From Megasphaera elsdenii (lineage in GTDB: Bacteria > Bacillota > Negativicutes > Veillonellales > Megasphaeraceae), in the NCBI RefSeq assembly GCF_020539865.1, contig NZ_JAJBQV010000046.1, positions 1 to 11,855 on the forward strand: DNA of 11,855 nucleotides, given 5' to 3'. Numbering within the stretch: the stretch's first letter is position 1; the number at the start of each line of letters is the position of its first letter. Positions 1 through 6,826 of the stretch are shown here, piece by piece. The translations under genes were made by a program, and so were the position numbers. The notes below the pieces were generated by a model that was given only the letters and a program-made list of their open reading frames with translations, was not told where the DNA came from and searched no databases.

Positions 1-109
1 TCAGCCACCCGATGATGTAGGCGGATTTAGGAAGACATCTTTTAGATGTCGTTAGTACCTATGCAGTTCCGACTTACAAGCTCCCGACTTTAGTCGGGAG
101 TAGTTGACA
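1..109 (+). mobile_element. Probable right end of an IS200/IS605-type element (edge of window)
   Basis: The segment holds two hairpins in a row. One has 7-bp arms (GACATCT at 34-40, AGATGTC at 44-50). The other is a near-perfect stem (CTCCCGACT at 81-89, AGTCGGGAG at 92-100), followed by TAGTTGAC. A CTCCC...GGGAG hairpin followed by a short TAGTT-type tail is the usual look of the right end of IS200/IS605 elements downstream of tnpB. A short reading frame runs in from the left edge and stops with TAG at 53-55; it could be the last codons of a TnpB lying outside the window, but 17 codons are too few to assign. The hairpin could also act as a processing or termination structure for queC, which ends at 137, though no U-run follows it on that strand. 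The assignment rests on recalled family appearance. Confidence 0.4.
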
Positions 110-136
110 TATGTATATCCCTCCTGGCTCCCTACA

Positions 137-820
137 TTATGACAATGCCGGATCCTTGACGCCATTGGCGGCAAAAGCAGCTGCCCGGTCACGGCAGGTC
201 CCACAGACACCGCAGGGCTTGTCGCCGCCTTCATAACAACTCCAAGTCAACTCATAAGGAGCGCCCAGGCGCAAACCTTCCTTGACGACGCCGGCTTTAT
301 TCCACGACAATAAAGGCGCTTCCAAATGACAGGTTCGGCCAGATCCTTCATAAATGGCCGTATTCATGGCCGTTTCAAATTCCGGCGTGCAATCCGGATA
401 AGCCCGCCCGGCGGCATCATCGGCATGGGCCCCGTAATAAATGACTTCGGCACCGACACTGACGGCTACAGCGGCTGCAAAGGATAAGAATAAGCCATTG
501 CGGAAAGGCACATACGTGTCGACGGTCCCTTCACCACCTTTTTTAGCCAGCTGATCGGCATAGGATTCATGGGCGATTGGCTTATGACTGCCCTGGAGAA
601 GAGAACAATCACTCAAAGAGAAAGCCTGAGATAAATTGACTTCCTGCTGTTGCACCCCGTAATGCGCCGCTACCTTGCGGGCCGCTTCCAGTTCTTTGGC
701 ATGTTTCTGGCCATAATAAGCAGTCAATGCCAATACATCATTTTTTTTATATTTCGTCAAAGCCATGGCCAGACACGTCGTAGAATCGACGCCGCCACTG
801 AGCAACACAACACACTTCAT
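137..820 (-). CDS. queC: 7-cyano-7-deazaguanine (preQ0) synthase QueC
   Basis: This cytoplasmic enzyme converts 7-carboxy-7-deazaguanine plus ammonia to preQ0, using ATP, in the queuosine tRNA-modification pathway. The 227-residue length is normal for QueC. The N-terminus carries the PP-loop ATP pyrophosphatase motif SGGVDST (residues 8-14). Near the C-terminus four cysteines (C195, C203, C206, C209) form the zinc-binding pattern Cys-x7-Cys-GV-Cys-GT-Cys followed by RDR. The ATG at 818-820 has a strong purine-rich ribosome site, AAGGGGGG (826-833), five bases upstream. It stands alone here: no queD, queE or queF is in the window, and no preQ1 riboswitch is apparent in its leader. It is transcribed in the same direction as the permease gene, but a 264-bp gap with its own candidate promoter suggests a separate unit. 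Confidence 0.96.
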   Translation of the reverse strand: MKCVVLLSGGVDSTTCLAMALTKYKKNDVLALTAYYGQKHAKELEAARKVAAHYGVQQQEVNLSQAFSLSDCSLLQGSHKPIAHESYADQLAKKGGEGTVDTYVPFRNGLFLSFAAAVAVSVGAEVIYYGAHADDAAGRAYPDCTPEFETAMNTAIYEGSGRTCHLEAPLLSWNKAGVVKEGLRLGAPYELTWSCYEGGDKPCGVCGTCRDRAAAFAANGVKDPALS

Positions 821-859
821 GAGGACCCCCCTTTATTCATAATAAACTGTATACATCAT

Positions 860-868
860 AGTATAACA
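860..868 (-). promoter_or_regulatory. Candidate extended -10 promoter for queC
   Basis: On the minus strand this reads TGTTATACT, an extended -10 (TG-N-TATACT) about 40 bases upstream of the queC start. No convincing -35 box lies 16-18 bp further upstream. Extended -10 promoters can work without one. Judged by sequence only. Confidence 0.4.
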
Positions 869-876
869 CAGAATTA

Positions 877-976
877 GTAGCTCGTGGCTAGGGGTTGATT
901 CGTAAAGGGACTGCCATCCAACTGAGCAGGTTATGGTCGAATCTCTCTAGCGGGCTCGCCACGTGCGAGCCCCTAC
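877..976. repeat. 100-bp imperfect terminal-inverted-repeat element (REP/MITE-like)
   Basis: The stretch begins GTAG-CTCG-TGGC and reaches GATTCG at 897-902. The other end, read from 976 on the minus strand, begins GTAGGGGCTCG and reaches GATTCG (CGAATC at 938-943 on the plus strand). The two ends align as imperfect inverted repeats with gaps. The right half contains its own tight hairpin, GGGCTCG...CGAGCCC, around CCACGTG (near 952-973). There is no coding capacity. This architecture fits a small non-autonomous palindromic repeat, but copy number elsewhere is unknown. Confidence 0.35.
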
Positions 977-980
977 CATT

Positions 981-1017
981 CAGCCCATGTGCACAAGGCC
1001 ATGGGCTGTGTTTTTTT
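981..1017 (+). terminator. Plus-strand intrinsic terminator without an upstream gene
   Basis: A perfect 9-bp stem (CAGCCCATG at 981-989, CATGGGCTG at 1000-1008) with a 10-base loop is followed by TG and seven T (1011-1017). This is a textbook rho-independent terminator for transcription running rightward. No plus-strand gene is seen to its left. It may block antisense transcription into the permease gene. Confidence 0.5.
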
Positions 1018-1024
1018 GAACATG

Positions 1025-1057
1025 GAAAGGGCTTGTCGCATAACGACAAGTCCTTTC
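1025..1057 (-). terminator. Long hairpin just downstream of the permease gene
   Basis: Arms of 14 bases (1025-1038 and 1044-1057) pair with a single mismatch around a 5-base loop. The structure lies 27 bases past the permease stop codon. It is strong enough to end or stabilise the mRNA, but no U-run follows it on the minus strand, so it may work as a 3'-end stabilising hairpin or as the partner of the neighbouring A/T-run hairpin at 981-1017. Confidence 0.4.
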
Positions 1058-1084
1058 GATATTGGTATTGGGTTGGAAAGCGGA

Positions 1085-2563
1085 TTAATGATTAGCCGGA
1101 TGGCCTTCTTGAATAGCTTGTTCAGCTGGTGCAGCCGCACCCGGAATCGGAGCGGCTCCGAGTTGTCCGCGACGAACTTTGGAGATAATGCTGTGGTTAT
1201 AGCCATAGCCGAAATAGATGGCCAGACCTAACAGAAGCCATACGACGAAGCGGATCTGCGTAACCAAGGGCAGCATGTAAATGAGGACACCGCAGAAAAC
1301 GATAGCCAAGAGCGGAACCAAGGGAACGAGCGGACATTTAAAGGCGCGTTCCTGATTCGGATTCTTCTTGCGGAGGACGATGACGGCAACCGAAACGATG
1401 ATGAAGGCACAGAGGGTACCGATATTCGTCATTTCAGCGACAATATTGATGGGCAGGAAGCCTGCCGTAACCGCCGTAACGATACAGACCAACATGGAGC
1501 TGCGGGCCGGGGTTTTATATTTCGGATGGACATGACCGAAGAATTTCGGCAGCAAGCCATCACGAGACATGACGAAGAGTACGCGGCTCTGGCCAAAGCT
1601 CATGACAAGGAGGACTGAAGTGAGGCCACAAATAGCGCCAACGGAAATGGCCGCAGCGCCCCAGTGATAACCAACGGCTTGGAGAGCGAAAGCAACCGGA
1701 GCTGCCGTCGTCTTGAATTCGAGGTATGGAACCATGCCGGTGAGGACAGCCGATACGGCAATGTACAGAACCGTACAGATAATAAGCGATAAGATAATGC
1801 CGCGCGGCAAATCTTTCTGCGGATTCTTGACTTCTTCAGCCGCTGTAGAAACGGCGTCGAACCCGATGTACGCAAAGAAGATGATAGAGGCACCTGCAAA
1901 GACACCAGACCAGCCATAAGGCATGAAGGGAACCCAGTTGGCGGCATCGACGTGACTAAAGCCTAAAGCCAAGAATAAGGCGACGACAGCCAATTTGATG
2001 CCAACGATGATGTTGTTGACAGTTGCGCTCTGGCGGACGCCGTGGATGTTGATGAAGGCAATGACACAAAGGATGAGAACTGCCGGCAAATTGACGATGC
2101 CCCCGTCATACGGAGCCAATGTCAATGCTTTCGGCAGGACAATGCCTAAATTCGTCAAAATATTATTGAAATACCCGGACCAGCCAATGGCAACGGCTGA
2201 TACGGCAAAAGCATATTCAAGGATCAAATCCCAACCGATGACCCAGGCCCAAAATTCGCCAAGAGCGACATACCCATAAGTATAGGCACTACCGGCAACG
2301 GGAACCATGGCGGCAAATTCAGCATAACACAGGGCAGCACAGCCGCAGGCCAAGGCTGCAATGATGAAAGAAATAATGAGTGCAGGACCGGAATAATTGG
2401 CAGCAGCAACGCCAGTCAAGACAAAGATGCCTGTACCGACGATAGCGCCGATGCCGAGCATAGTCAAGCCAAAAGTACCGAGGACGCGGTTCATGCCGCC
2501 GTCTTGTTTCGTTTCCGAAATAAATTCACTGATACTTTTGGTTCTAAAGATGTGTTTCGTCAT
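1085..2563 (-). CDS. APC-superfamily amino acid permease (cationic amino acid transporter-like)
   Basis: This is a 492-residue polytopic membrane protein with about 12 hydrophobic segments, likely a proton-coupled amino acid importer or exchanger. The first membrane segment carries the APC signature GIGAIVGTGIF (residues 37-47), the unwound substrate-binding helix of the LeuT fold. A second family signature, FFAYIGFDAVSTAAEEVKNP, lies mid-protein. The pattern resembles the CAT-like YfnA group, but substrate cannot be read from sequence. The C-terminal tail is Ala/Pro-rich and presumably cytoplasmic. The frame is open back to 2632, but the ATG at 2561-2563 has a good site (AAGGGGAGAGG) directly upstream and begins the conserved sequence, so it is preferred. 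It is preceded by its own promoter and a hairpin leader, separating it from the molybdenum operon. No functional link to the neighbours is evident. Confidence 0.93.
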   Translation of the reverse strand: MTKHIFRTKSISEFISETKQDGGMNRVLGTFGLTMLGIGAIVGTGIFVLTGVAAANYSGPALIISFIIAALACGCAALCYAEFAAMVPVAGSAYTYGYVALGEFWAWVIGWDLILEYAFAVSAVAIGWSGYFNNILTNLGIVLPKALTLAPYDGGIVNLPAVLILCVIAFINIHGVRQSATVNNIIVGIKLAVVALFLALGFSHVDAANWVPFMPYGWSGVFAGASIIFFAYIGFDAVSTAAEEVKNPQKDLPRGIILSLIICTVLYIAVSAVLTGMVPYLEFKTTAAPVAFALQAVGYHWGAAAISVGAICGLTSVLLVMSFGQSRVLFVMSRDGLLPKFFGHVHPKYKTPARSSMLVCIVTAVTAGFLPINIVAEMTNIGTLCAFIIVSVAVIVLRKKNPNQERAFKCPLVPLVPLLAIVFCGVLIYMLPLVTQIRFVVWLLLGLAIYFGYGYNHSIISKVRRGQLGAAPIPGAAAPAEQAIQEGHPANH

Positions 2564-2609
2564 AGAACCTCTCCCCTTATAATTGTAAAGTATCGTTGAC
2601 TCCCTTATG

Positions 2610-2634
2610 GATTGACCAGATGCCCTAGTCAATC
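2610..2634 (-). promoter_or_regulatory. Leader hairpin upstream of the permease gene
   Basis: The minus-strand RNA can form a 9-bp stem (GATTGACTA against TGGTCAATC, one G-U pair) with a 7-base loop, between the promoter and the start codon. A later AGTCAA element (near 2596-2601) can pair with the same TTGACT arm, so two alternative folds are possible. This suggests, but does not show, leader control. No T-box or known riboswitch was recognised. Confidence 0.35.
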
Positions 2635-2649
2635 GTTCAGCTGCCTCTT

Positions 2650-2677
2650 ATTATACTCGGCACTCTTAATTTGTAAA
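2650..2677 (-). promoter_or_regulatory. Sigma-70 type promoter of the permease gene
   Basis: On the minus strand: -35 TTTACA (2672-2677, five of six consensus bases), a 16-bp spacer, then -10 TATAAT (2650-2655, perfect). Transcription would start near 2643, giving a leader of about 80 bases. The surrounding 203-bp intergenic stretch (2564-2766) is very AT-rich. It also holds a perfect 14-bp palindrome, AGTTTAATTAAACT (2748-2761), just after the operon's last stop codon, followed on the minus strand by T-rich sequence that may help end the operon transcript. Confidence 0.65.
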
Positions 2678-2766
2678 GTTTTTATCGTAAATTAATTATA
2701 TTTTTATATTTAAAATTAAAAACAACAAAAACATATTCAACTATTGAGTTTAATTAAACTATAATA

Positions 2767-3393
2767 TTAATTATCTTTAATCGCATCTTGTATTTTGCGC
2801 ATTTTATTTAAAAAAATAAAATCTTTTTGAAAGTCTATATCAAATAGTTCATGTGCGTCACGAGGATAATAAACAAACGTATCAGGACGACAAAGAAAGC
2901 GGCGGCCTCCTGTATCGCCGTGCAAGGCCAACAGTTCCGGCTGATAGATGCGGCGAAAGATAGCGGGACTGCACGGTCTGTCCCCATTATGCATACATCC
3001 AGCCGGCGCGCCAGAGGCAATGAATTGCCGGAGAAACTCAACTATCGTCCCAGCGGTCATCAAGGGCTGGTCTGCCGGAAAAAAGGCCCAGGCATCAGCG
3101 GTACCGTGAGCCTCTACGGCACAGCGCAAAGATGCTGCCATGCCTTCTTCAGCTTGTTCATTCCACAAGACGGCCACCCCCTGTTTCCGGCAAGCTGAGG
3201 CAATGTCGGCATGAGCCGTCACGACAGTCACTCGGCAGTCGATACCAGAACAGGGCAAAAAAGCCTGCGCCGCCTGGCACAGGCTTTTCATTCCATATGT
3301 ATATAAAGGGCGTCCATGAACGAGCGCCGCTAATTTATGACCCCCAAAACGCCGGCCAAAACCGGACGCCATCAAGACTAACTGTATCTTCAC
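2767..3393 (-). CDS. mocA: MocA/MobA-family molybdenum cofactor nucleotidyltransferase
   Basis: The protein is predicted to attach a nucleotide to Moco (CTP to the cytosine-dinucleotide form in MocA, GTP in MobA). Genomic context with xdhC and yqeC favours the cytidylyl form used by hydroxylases of the xanthine dehydrogenase family. It is 208 residues. The N-terminal nucleotide-binding loop reads LMASGFGRRFGGHKL (residues 7-21), a variant of the usual LAAGxSxRMGxxKL. PADQP (106-110) is the metal-binding segment, and GDTGGRRFL (159-167) matches the family GDxGxR motif. The frame is open to 3429, but the GTG at 3391-3393 is chosen because it overlaps the yqeC stop codon (GTGA), has GAGGG seven bases upstream, and begins exactly at the conserved beta strand. 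Codon composition turns AT-rich over the last 30 or so codons. It is the last gene of the operon. Confidence 0.82.
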   Translation of the reverse strand: MKIQLVLMASGFGRRFGGHKLAALVHGRPLYTYGMKSLCQAAQAFLPCSGIDCRVTVVTAHADIASACRKQGVAVLWNEQAEEGMAASLRCAVEAHGTADAWAFFPADQPLMTAGTIVEFLRQFIASGAPAGCMHNGDRPCSPAIFRRIYQPELLALHGDTGGRRFLCRPDTFVYYPRDAHELFDIDFQKDFIFLNKMRKIQDAIKDN

Positions 3394-4049
3394 TTCTTTT
3401 CCCTCATTTCCACTGGATACGTTGTCCATTCACCGGGCCGGGACAGAGCGTTCAAAATCCGCTTTCCCGCCTGCTGCCGTCGTTCATCGTCGGCTTGGTT
3501 GAGAACGACTGTCGTCTTATCTTTCCAGGCTCCGATACGGGCCAGACATCCGGCTTCCACAATGTAAGCCAGGACGGGTTCCGTCACGACAGCCTCCGCT
3601 TCGAGATTCAATAATTCCCAGCGGAAGCAGACGTCCTTTATGGACTGCCCCAAAGCGGACAAGCCAGCCAGACAATATACATGGCTGGTATTGGCCGGAA
3701 TGACCGGCTCATAAGGTCCCATGACCTTCAAGGGCAGGCGCCGCGAGCCATCGCCTTCGACGAGGACGATGTCGGCAGTTGCACATAAATGCCGGTAAAC
3801 GCTATCGCCGGGCCAAGTGATTTTCCCGTCTGCCCCTTCCTGGCCGACGACGATGATGCCATCGCACCGCCATGAGTCCTGCCAGCCCTCGGGCAAAGCG
3901 GTCGGCACGAACCAGTTGGCCGGCCGCATCATGTGAGTCGTCGTCACGACGGCCACGCGATAACCCGCTGCCCGTTCCTGCCGGGCCCGAGCAAAAAGAC
4001 TCGTCGTCTTGCCGCCAGCCCCGATATACGTATAAACCACTGCCGTCAT
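3390..4049 (-). CDS. yqeC: YqeC-family putative selenium-dependent hydroxylase accessory protein
   Basis: YqeC is an uncharacterised P-loop protein whose phylogenetic distribution tracks selenium-dependent molybdenum hydroxylases and orphan selD genes; its biochemical role is not known to me. The 219-residue product has a glycine-rich nucleotide-binding loop, GAGGKTT (residues 10-16). It also has VVTTTHM (35-40 region), the family motif VEGDGSRRLPLK (97-108), and VLNQADD (182-188), placed like the NKxD guanine-specificity motif of GTPases but altered. There is no signal peptide or membrane segment, so it should be cytoplasmic. The start ATG overlaps the xdhC stop (ATGA) with no strong ribosome site of its own, indicating translational coupling. 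Its stop overlaps the GTG of the next gene. The family call is confident; the function is inference from context. Confidence 0.86.
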   Translation of the reverse strand: MTAVVYTYIGAGGKTTSLFARARQERAAGYRVAVVTTTHMMRPANWFVPTALPEGWQDSWRCDGIIVVGQEGADGKITWPGDSVYRHLCATADIVLVEGDGSRRLPLKVMGPYEPVIPANTSHVYCLAGLSALGQSIKDVCFRWELLNLEAEAVVTEPVLAYIVEAGCLARIGAWKDKTTVVLNQADDERRQQAGKRILNALSRPGEWTTYPVEMREKK

Positions 4050-5101
4050 GGCTTGCGGTAGCGGCTCTTCTCCCGGCCTTCCCGCTTGGCCCGGATGGCA
4101 ATGAGTTCAGCGGCAATGCTGATGGCGATTTCCGCCGGCGTCACCGCCGAAATGGATAGGCCAATCGGTGCATGGCAAGCATCGATTTCGGCAGACGAAA
4201 AGCCATCGGCCAGGAGCTTCTCTTTGACAAAGGCCAACTTGCGGCGGCTGCCGATGACACCGAGGTAATAAGGCTTGATGGCCAGCATCTGGCGCTGGAC
4301 ATCGTAGTCTCCGACATGGCCGCGGGTCATGATGCAGACGTAGTCGTCCGGGGTAACATCAATGCAGTCCGGAAGCTTCTCATAGTCTGCCTCATAAACG
4401 GCCGCTGCCTGAGGGAATAAAGCCGGATCAGCAAATTCGGCCCTGTCGTCGACGACAATACAGGAAAAGCCGATGCTGTCCAAGACCGGGACTAAGGCCT
4501 GCGACACATGGCCACCGCCGAAAATGAAGACCCGCCCCGGATACGCCAGCGGTTCGCTATACCAGCGCCGCTGTCCATCAACGGCAAGGCCGGCCACATT
4601 TTGGCGGCACCAGGCCGCACTGACGCCCTGCAAGGCCTCCCTCTGTCCGCAGCCCTGCACTTGTCCTTCCCGAACTAGGGCCATGGCCCAATGGATTTCA
4701 TCACTGACATCCAAAGCCAGCCACGACGCCGTCTTCTGATGCAGAGCCTGAATGATAGCGGCCAACACATCCAACAAGCCCGGCTGAGCCGGGTCGAGGT
4801 ACTGACAGAAGACGGTCAATTCGCCGCCACAGGCAGCGTTGATGTCCTCTTCGTCATTGGGGTGGAGAATGAGGCGGCGAAAAGCCGATTGCTTCCGTGC
4901 TAAACATTGTTTCCCAGCCTGGATAGCTAAATATTCCTGATAACCGCCGCCAACCGTACCGGCCGTCGTCCCATCAGCAAAGACCACTTGATGGCTGCCA
5001 ATACCACGTGGCGTCGATCCTTGTCTGGCAACGACAGTCAACAATACAGCTGGCTGGCCGTCGTGCAAGGTTTCCCATAATCGGGTATATAATTTTTCCA
5101 T
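4046..5101 (-). CDS. xdhC: XdhC/CoxI-family molybdenum hydroxylase maturation factor
   Basis: XdhC proteins bind Moco, promote its sulfuration and hand it to xanthine-dehydrogenase-type hydroxylases in the cytoplasm. The 351-residue product has both expected domains. The N-terminal XdhC_CoxI domain has RQGSTPRGIGS (26-36), TVGGGYQE (49-56) and CGGE (91-94), the last holding a candidate Moco-ligand cysteine. The C-terminal Rossmann domain has FGGGHVSQ (194-201), VVDDRAEFA (216-224), GVIGSRRK (281-288) and a closing PIGLSISAVTPAEIAISIAAE segment. The frame is open to 5251, but that extension would lie inside modC and has no homologous look. The ATG at 5099-5101 has AGGTGAT upstream and lies 4 bp after the modC stop. 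It is co-transcribed with molybdate import genes and yqeC, which argues for a role in maturing a hydroxylase encoded elsewhere. Confidence 0.92.
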   Translation of the reverse strand: MEKLYTRLWETLHDGQPAVLLTVVARQGSTPRGIGSHQVVFADGTTAGTVGGGYQEYLAIQAGKQCLARKQSAFRRLILHPNDEEDINAACGGELTVFCQYLDPAQPGLLDVLAAIIQALHQKTASWLALDVSDEIHWAMALVREGQVQGCGQREALQGVSAAWCRQNVAGLAVDGQRRWYSEPLAYPGRVFIFGGGHVSQALVPVLDSIGFSCIVVDDRAEFADPALFPQAAAVYEADYEKLPDCIDVTPDDYVCIMTRGHVGDYDVQRQMLAIKPYYLGVIGSRRKLAFVKEKLLADGFSSAEIDACHAPIGLSISAVTPAEIAISIAAELIAIRAKREGREKSRYRKP

Positions 5102-5105
5102 AATA

Positions 5106-6146
5106 TCACCTATATAAGAGTAAAATAGCCTGCCCATCGACATCGAGGCGGTCCGGCAGGGAAGCCGGTCGGTCGGGCTTGGCGAAACGCCACCAAATAT
5201 CCGGCGTCCCATCAGCCTGATGAACATAGCGGAACTTGACGATCCATTCAAAGGGCTGTTCGATTTCTTCGGTCACGACGATGGGCCGGGCATTCTCACC
5301 GTCGCCATGGCGAAAAGCGTGGCCACGAATACCGACAGCGCAGAGATTGTCGCCCACGGGCCGTCCCGTGTATAAAGTCACCTGCCATGCCGGGACGAAG
5401 ACAGACGACGGTCCGGCTTTGCAAGCCTCTGCGATATTCTTGCATCCCGTCAGGACCGCTGCCGCCCGGGACTGGGGATCGGCAAAGAGCTCCTTCGTCG
5501 GCGCACAAGCCGATACGCGGCCGCCGTCGAGGACGGCAATGGACTGACAGAGCTGATAAGCTTCATCGCGGCTGTGCGTCACCAAGACGACGTCTTTTGG
5601 GAATTGCTGCAATAGGTCCTTGAGTTCAGTCATGACCTTTTCTTTTAAATAACTGTCCAAGGCACTGAAGGGTTCGTCCAGGAGCAGGATATCTGGTTCA
5701 TTGACCAAGATACGGGCCAGGGCCACGCGCTGTTGCTGACCGCCGGATAACTCAGACGGCTTCTGTTTTTCCAAGCCCGTCAAATTCAGGCGTTCCATCA
5801 TGGCCCGGACTTGCTGGCAGGCGTCGGCCTTGGACGAAGGCGTTCGGACACCACAGCGGATGTTTTCTTCGACAGTCATATTGGGAAATAAGGCATAATG
5901 CTGGAACAGATAGCCTACGCGCCGCTGCGGGACGGGGACGTTGATATGATGTTCGCTGTCGAACAGGGTCCGCGCCCCGACGATGACTTTGCCGGCATCG
6001 GGCTTTTCAATGCCGGCAATACACTGCAACGTCTTGCTCTTGCCGCAGCCTGAAGCCCCGAGGATGCCGAGGATGCCGCCTTCATGATGAAGTTTCACAT
6101 CCAGCGTAAAGGAACCCCAGTCCTTATGGACATCAATATCGATCAT
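5106..6146 (-). CDS. modC: Molybdate ABC transporter ATP-binding protein ModC
   Basis: This is the ATPase subunit that powers ModB-mediated molybdate (or tungstate) import at the inner face of the membrane. In its 346 residues the ABC domain is complete: Walker A GASGCGKSKT (30-39), Q-loop FQHYALFPNM (81-90), signature LSGGQQQR (133-140), Walker B ILLLDEPF (153-160) and the H-loop histidine at 191. The C-terminal 110 or so residues occupy the place of the TOBE/Mop regulatory region of ModC but are divergent; VGIRGHAF and a PFEW segment are the recognisable points. The ATG overlaps the modB stop by 4 bp (ATGA) and has GGGAGG upstream. ModA and ModB neighbours make the transport role secure; preference for molybdate over tungstate is inferred from the Moco genes. 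Confidence 0.94.
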   Translation of the reverse strand: MIDIDVHKDWGSFTLDVKLHHEGGILGILGASGCGKSKTLQCIAGIEKPDAGKVIVGARTLFDSEHHINVPVPQRRVGYLFQHYALFPNMTVEENIRCGVRTPSSKADACQQVRAMMERLNLTGLEKQKPSELSGGQQQRVALARILVNEPDILLLDEPFSALDSYLKEKVMTELKDLLQQFPKDVVLVTHSRDEAYQLCQSIAVLDGGRVSACAPTKELFADPQSRAAAVLTGCKNIAEACKAGPSSVFVPAWQVTLYTGRPVGDNLCAVGIRGHAFRHGDGENARPIVVTEEIEQPFEWIVKFRYVHQADGTPDIWWRFAKPDRPASLPDRLDVDGQAILLLYR

Positions 6147-6814
6147 GCCAGGCGCCTCCCTTCTCGACTGCGCTTTTCAAAGAGATTGACCGTCAGTAGG
6201 ACGACGGCGCTGATGGCGATGTTGACCAGGACCCAGATGAAGGCACTGTATTCATCATTGGTCCGCCATAACTGGTAGACCGTCGTCGAAATAGTCGCCG
6301 TATTCTTGGGAATATAGCCGATGAGCATACTCGTCGCCCCGTATTCACCCAAAGCCCTGGCAAAGGCCAGGACCGTCCCGGCCATAATGCCCTGCTTGCA
6401 GTAAGGCATGCGGATATGCCAGAAAATGAACGTATCCGACAGGCCTAGGGTCTTACCGCTCCAGGCCAGAGTTTCATCGAAGCTCTCAAAAGCCCCGCGG
6501 GCCGTGCGGTACATGAGGGGGAAGGCGACGACAGCCGATGCCAGGACGCCGCCATACCAGGTCATGACGAAGCGGATGCCCACGTCGTTGAGGAAAATAC
6601 CGACAGGATGCTTCAAGCCAAAGACCAAGAGCAGCAACCAGCCGCAGACCGTCGGCGGCAGGACCAAGGGCAGGGTCAGGACGACATCGAGAAGCCCTTT
6701 GAGGACCTTAGGCAGCCGGGCGACGTAATAGGCCAGAGCAATGCCGCTAAAGAAGACGAGGACACAGGAAATAGCGGCAATGCGCAGGCTGTTCCAAAGG
6801 GGATACCAGTCCAT
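6143..6814 (-). CDS. modB: Molybdate ABC transporter permease ModB
   Basis: This is the membrane-spanning subunit of the molybdate importer. The 223-residue length and 5-6 hydrophobic segments are typical of ModB. The cytoplasmic coupling loop (EAA motif), which docks onto ModC, reads TLGLSDTFIFWHIRMP followed by the GTVLAFARALGEYGAT segment that marks molybdate/sulfate permeases. An N-terminal pair of helices leads to TLPLVLPPTVCGW, also a ModB signature. The ATG at 6812-6814 is 12 bp after the modA stop, with AAGGA within the gap. The basic C-terminal tail (KRSREGRR) fits a cytoplasmic end. It overlaps modC by 4 bp, consistent with coupled translation of the transporter subunits. Confidence 0.95.
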   Translation of the reverse strand: MDWYPLWNSLRIAAISCVLVFFSGIALAYYVARLPKVLKGLLDVVLTLPLVLPPTVCGWLLLLVFGLKHPVGIFLNDVGIRFVMTWYGGVLASAVVAFPLMYRTARGAFESFDETLAWSGKTLGLSDTFIFWHIRMPYCKQGIMAGTVLAFARALGEYGATSMLIGYIPKNTATISTTVYQLWRTNDEYSAFIWVLVNIAISAVVLLTVNLFEKRSREGRRLA

Positions 6815-6826
6815 AGGCAGCCATCC

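Noticed and set aside
821..900. preQ1 riboswitch upstream of queC
   Set aside because: Such switches are common before queuosine genes, but no preQ1-I style hairpin with an A-rich tail overlapping the ribosome site was found.
1036..1048. ATAACG at 1040-1045 as another ModE half-site
   Set aside because: It is the loop and stem of the hairpin at 1025-1057, and no CGTTAT partner lies at the required spacing.
5102..5251. An N-terminal extension of xdhC by 50 codons
   Set aside because: It would lie wholly inside the end of modC. The ATG at 5101 has a good ribosome site and starts the XdhC domain at the usual distance.
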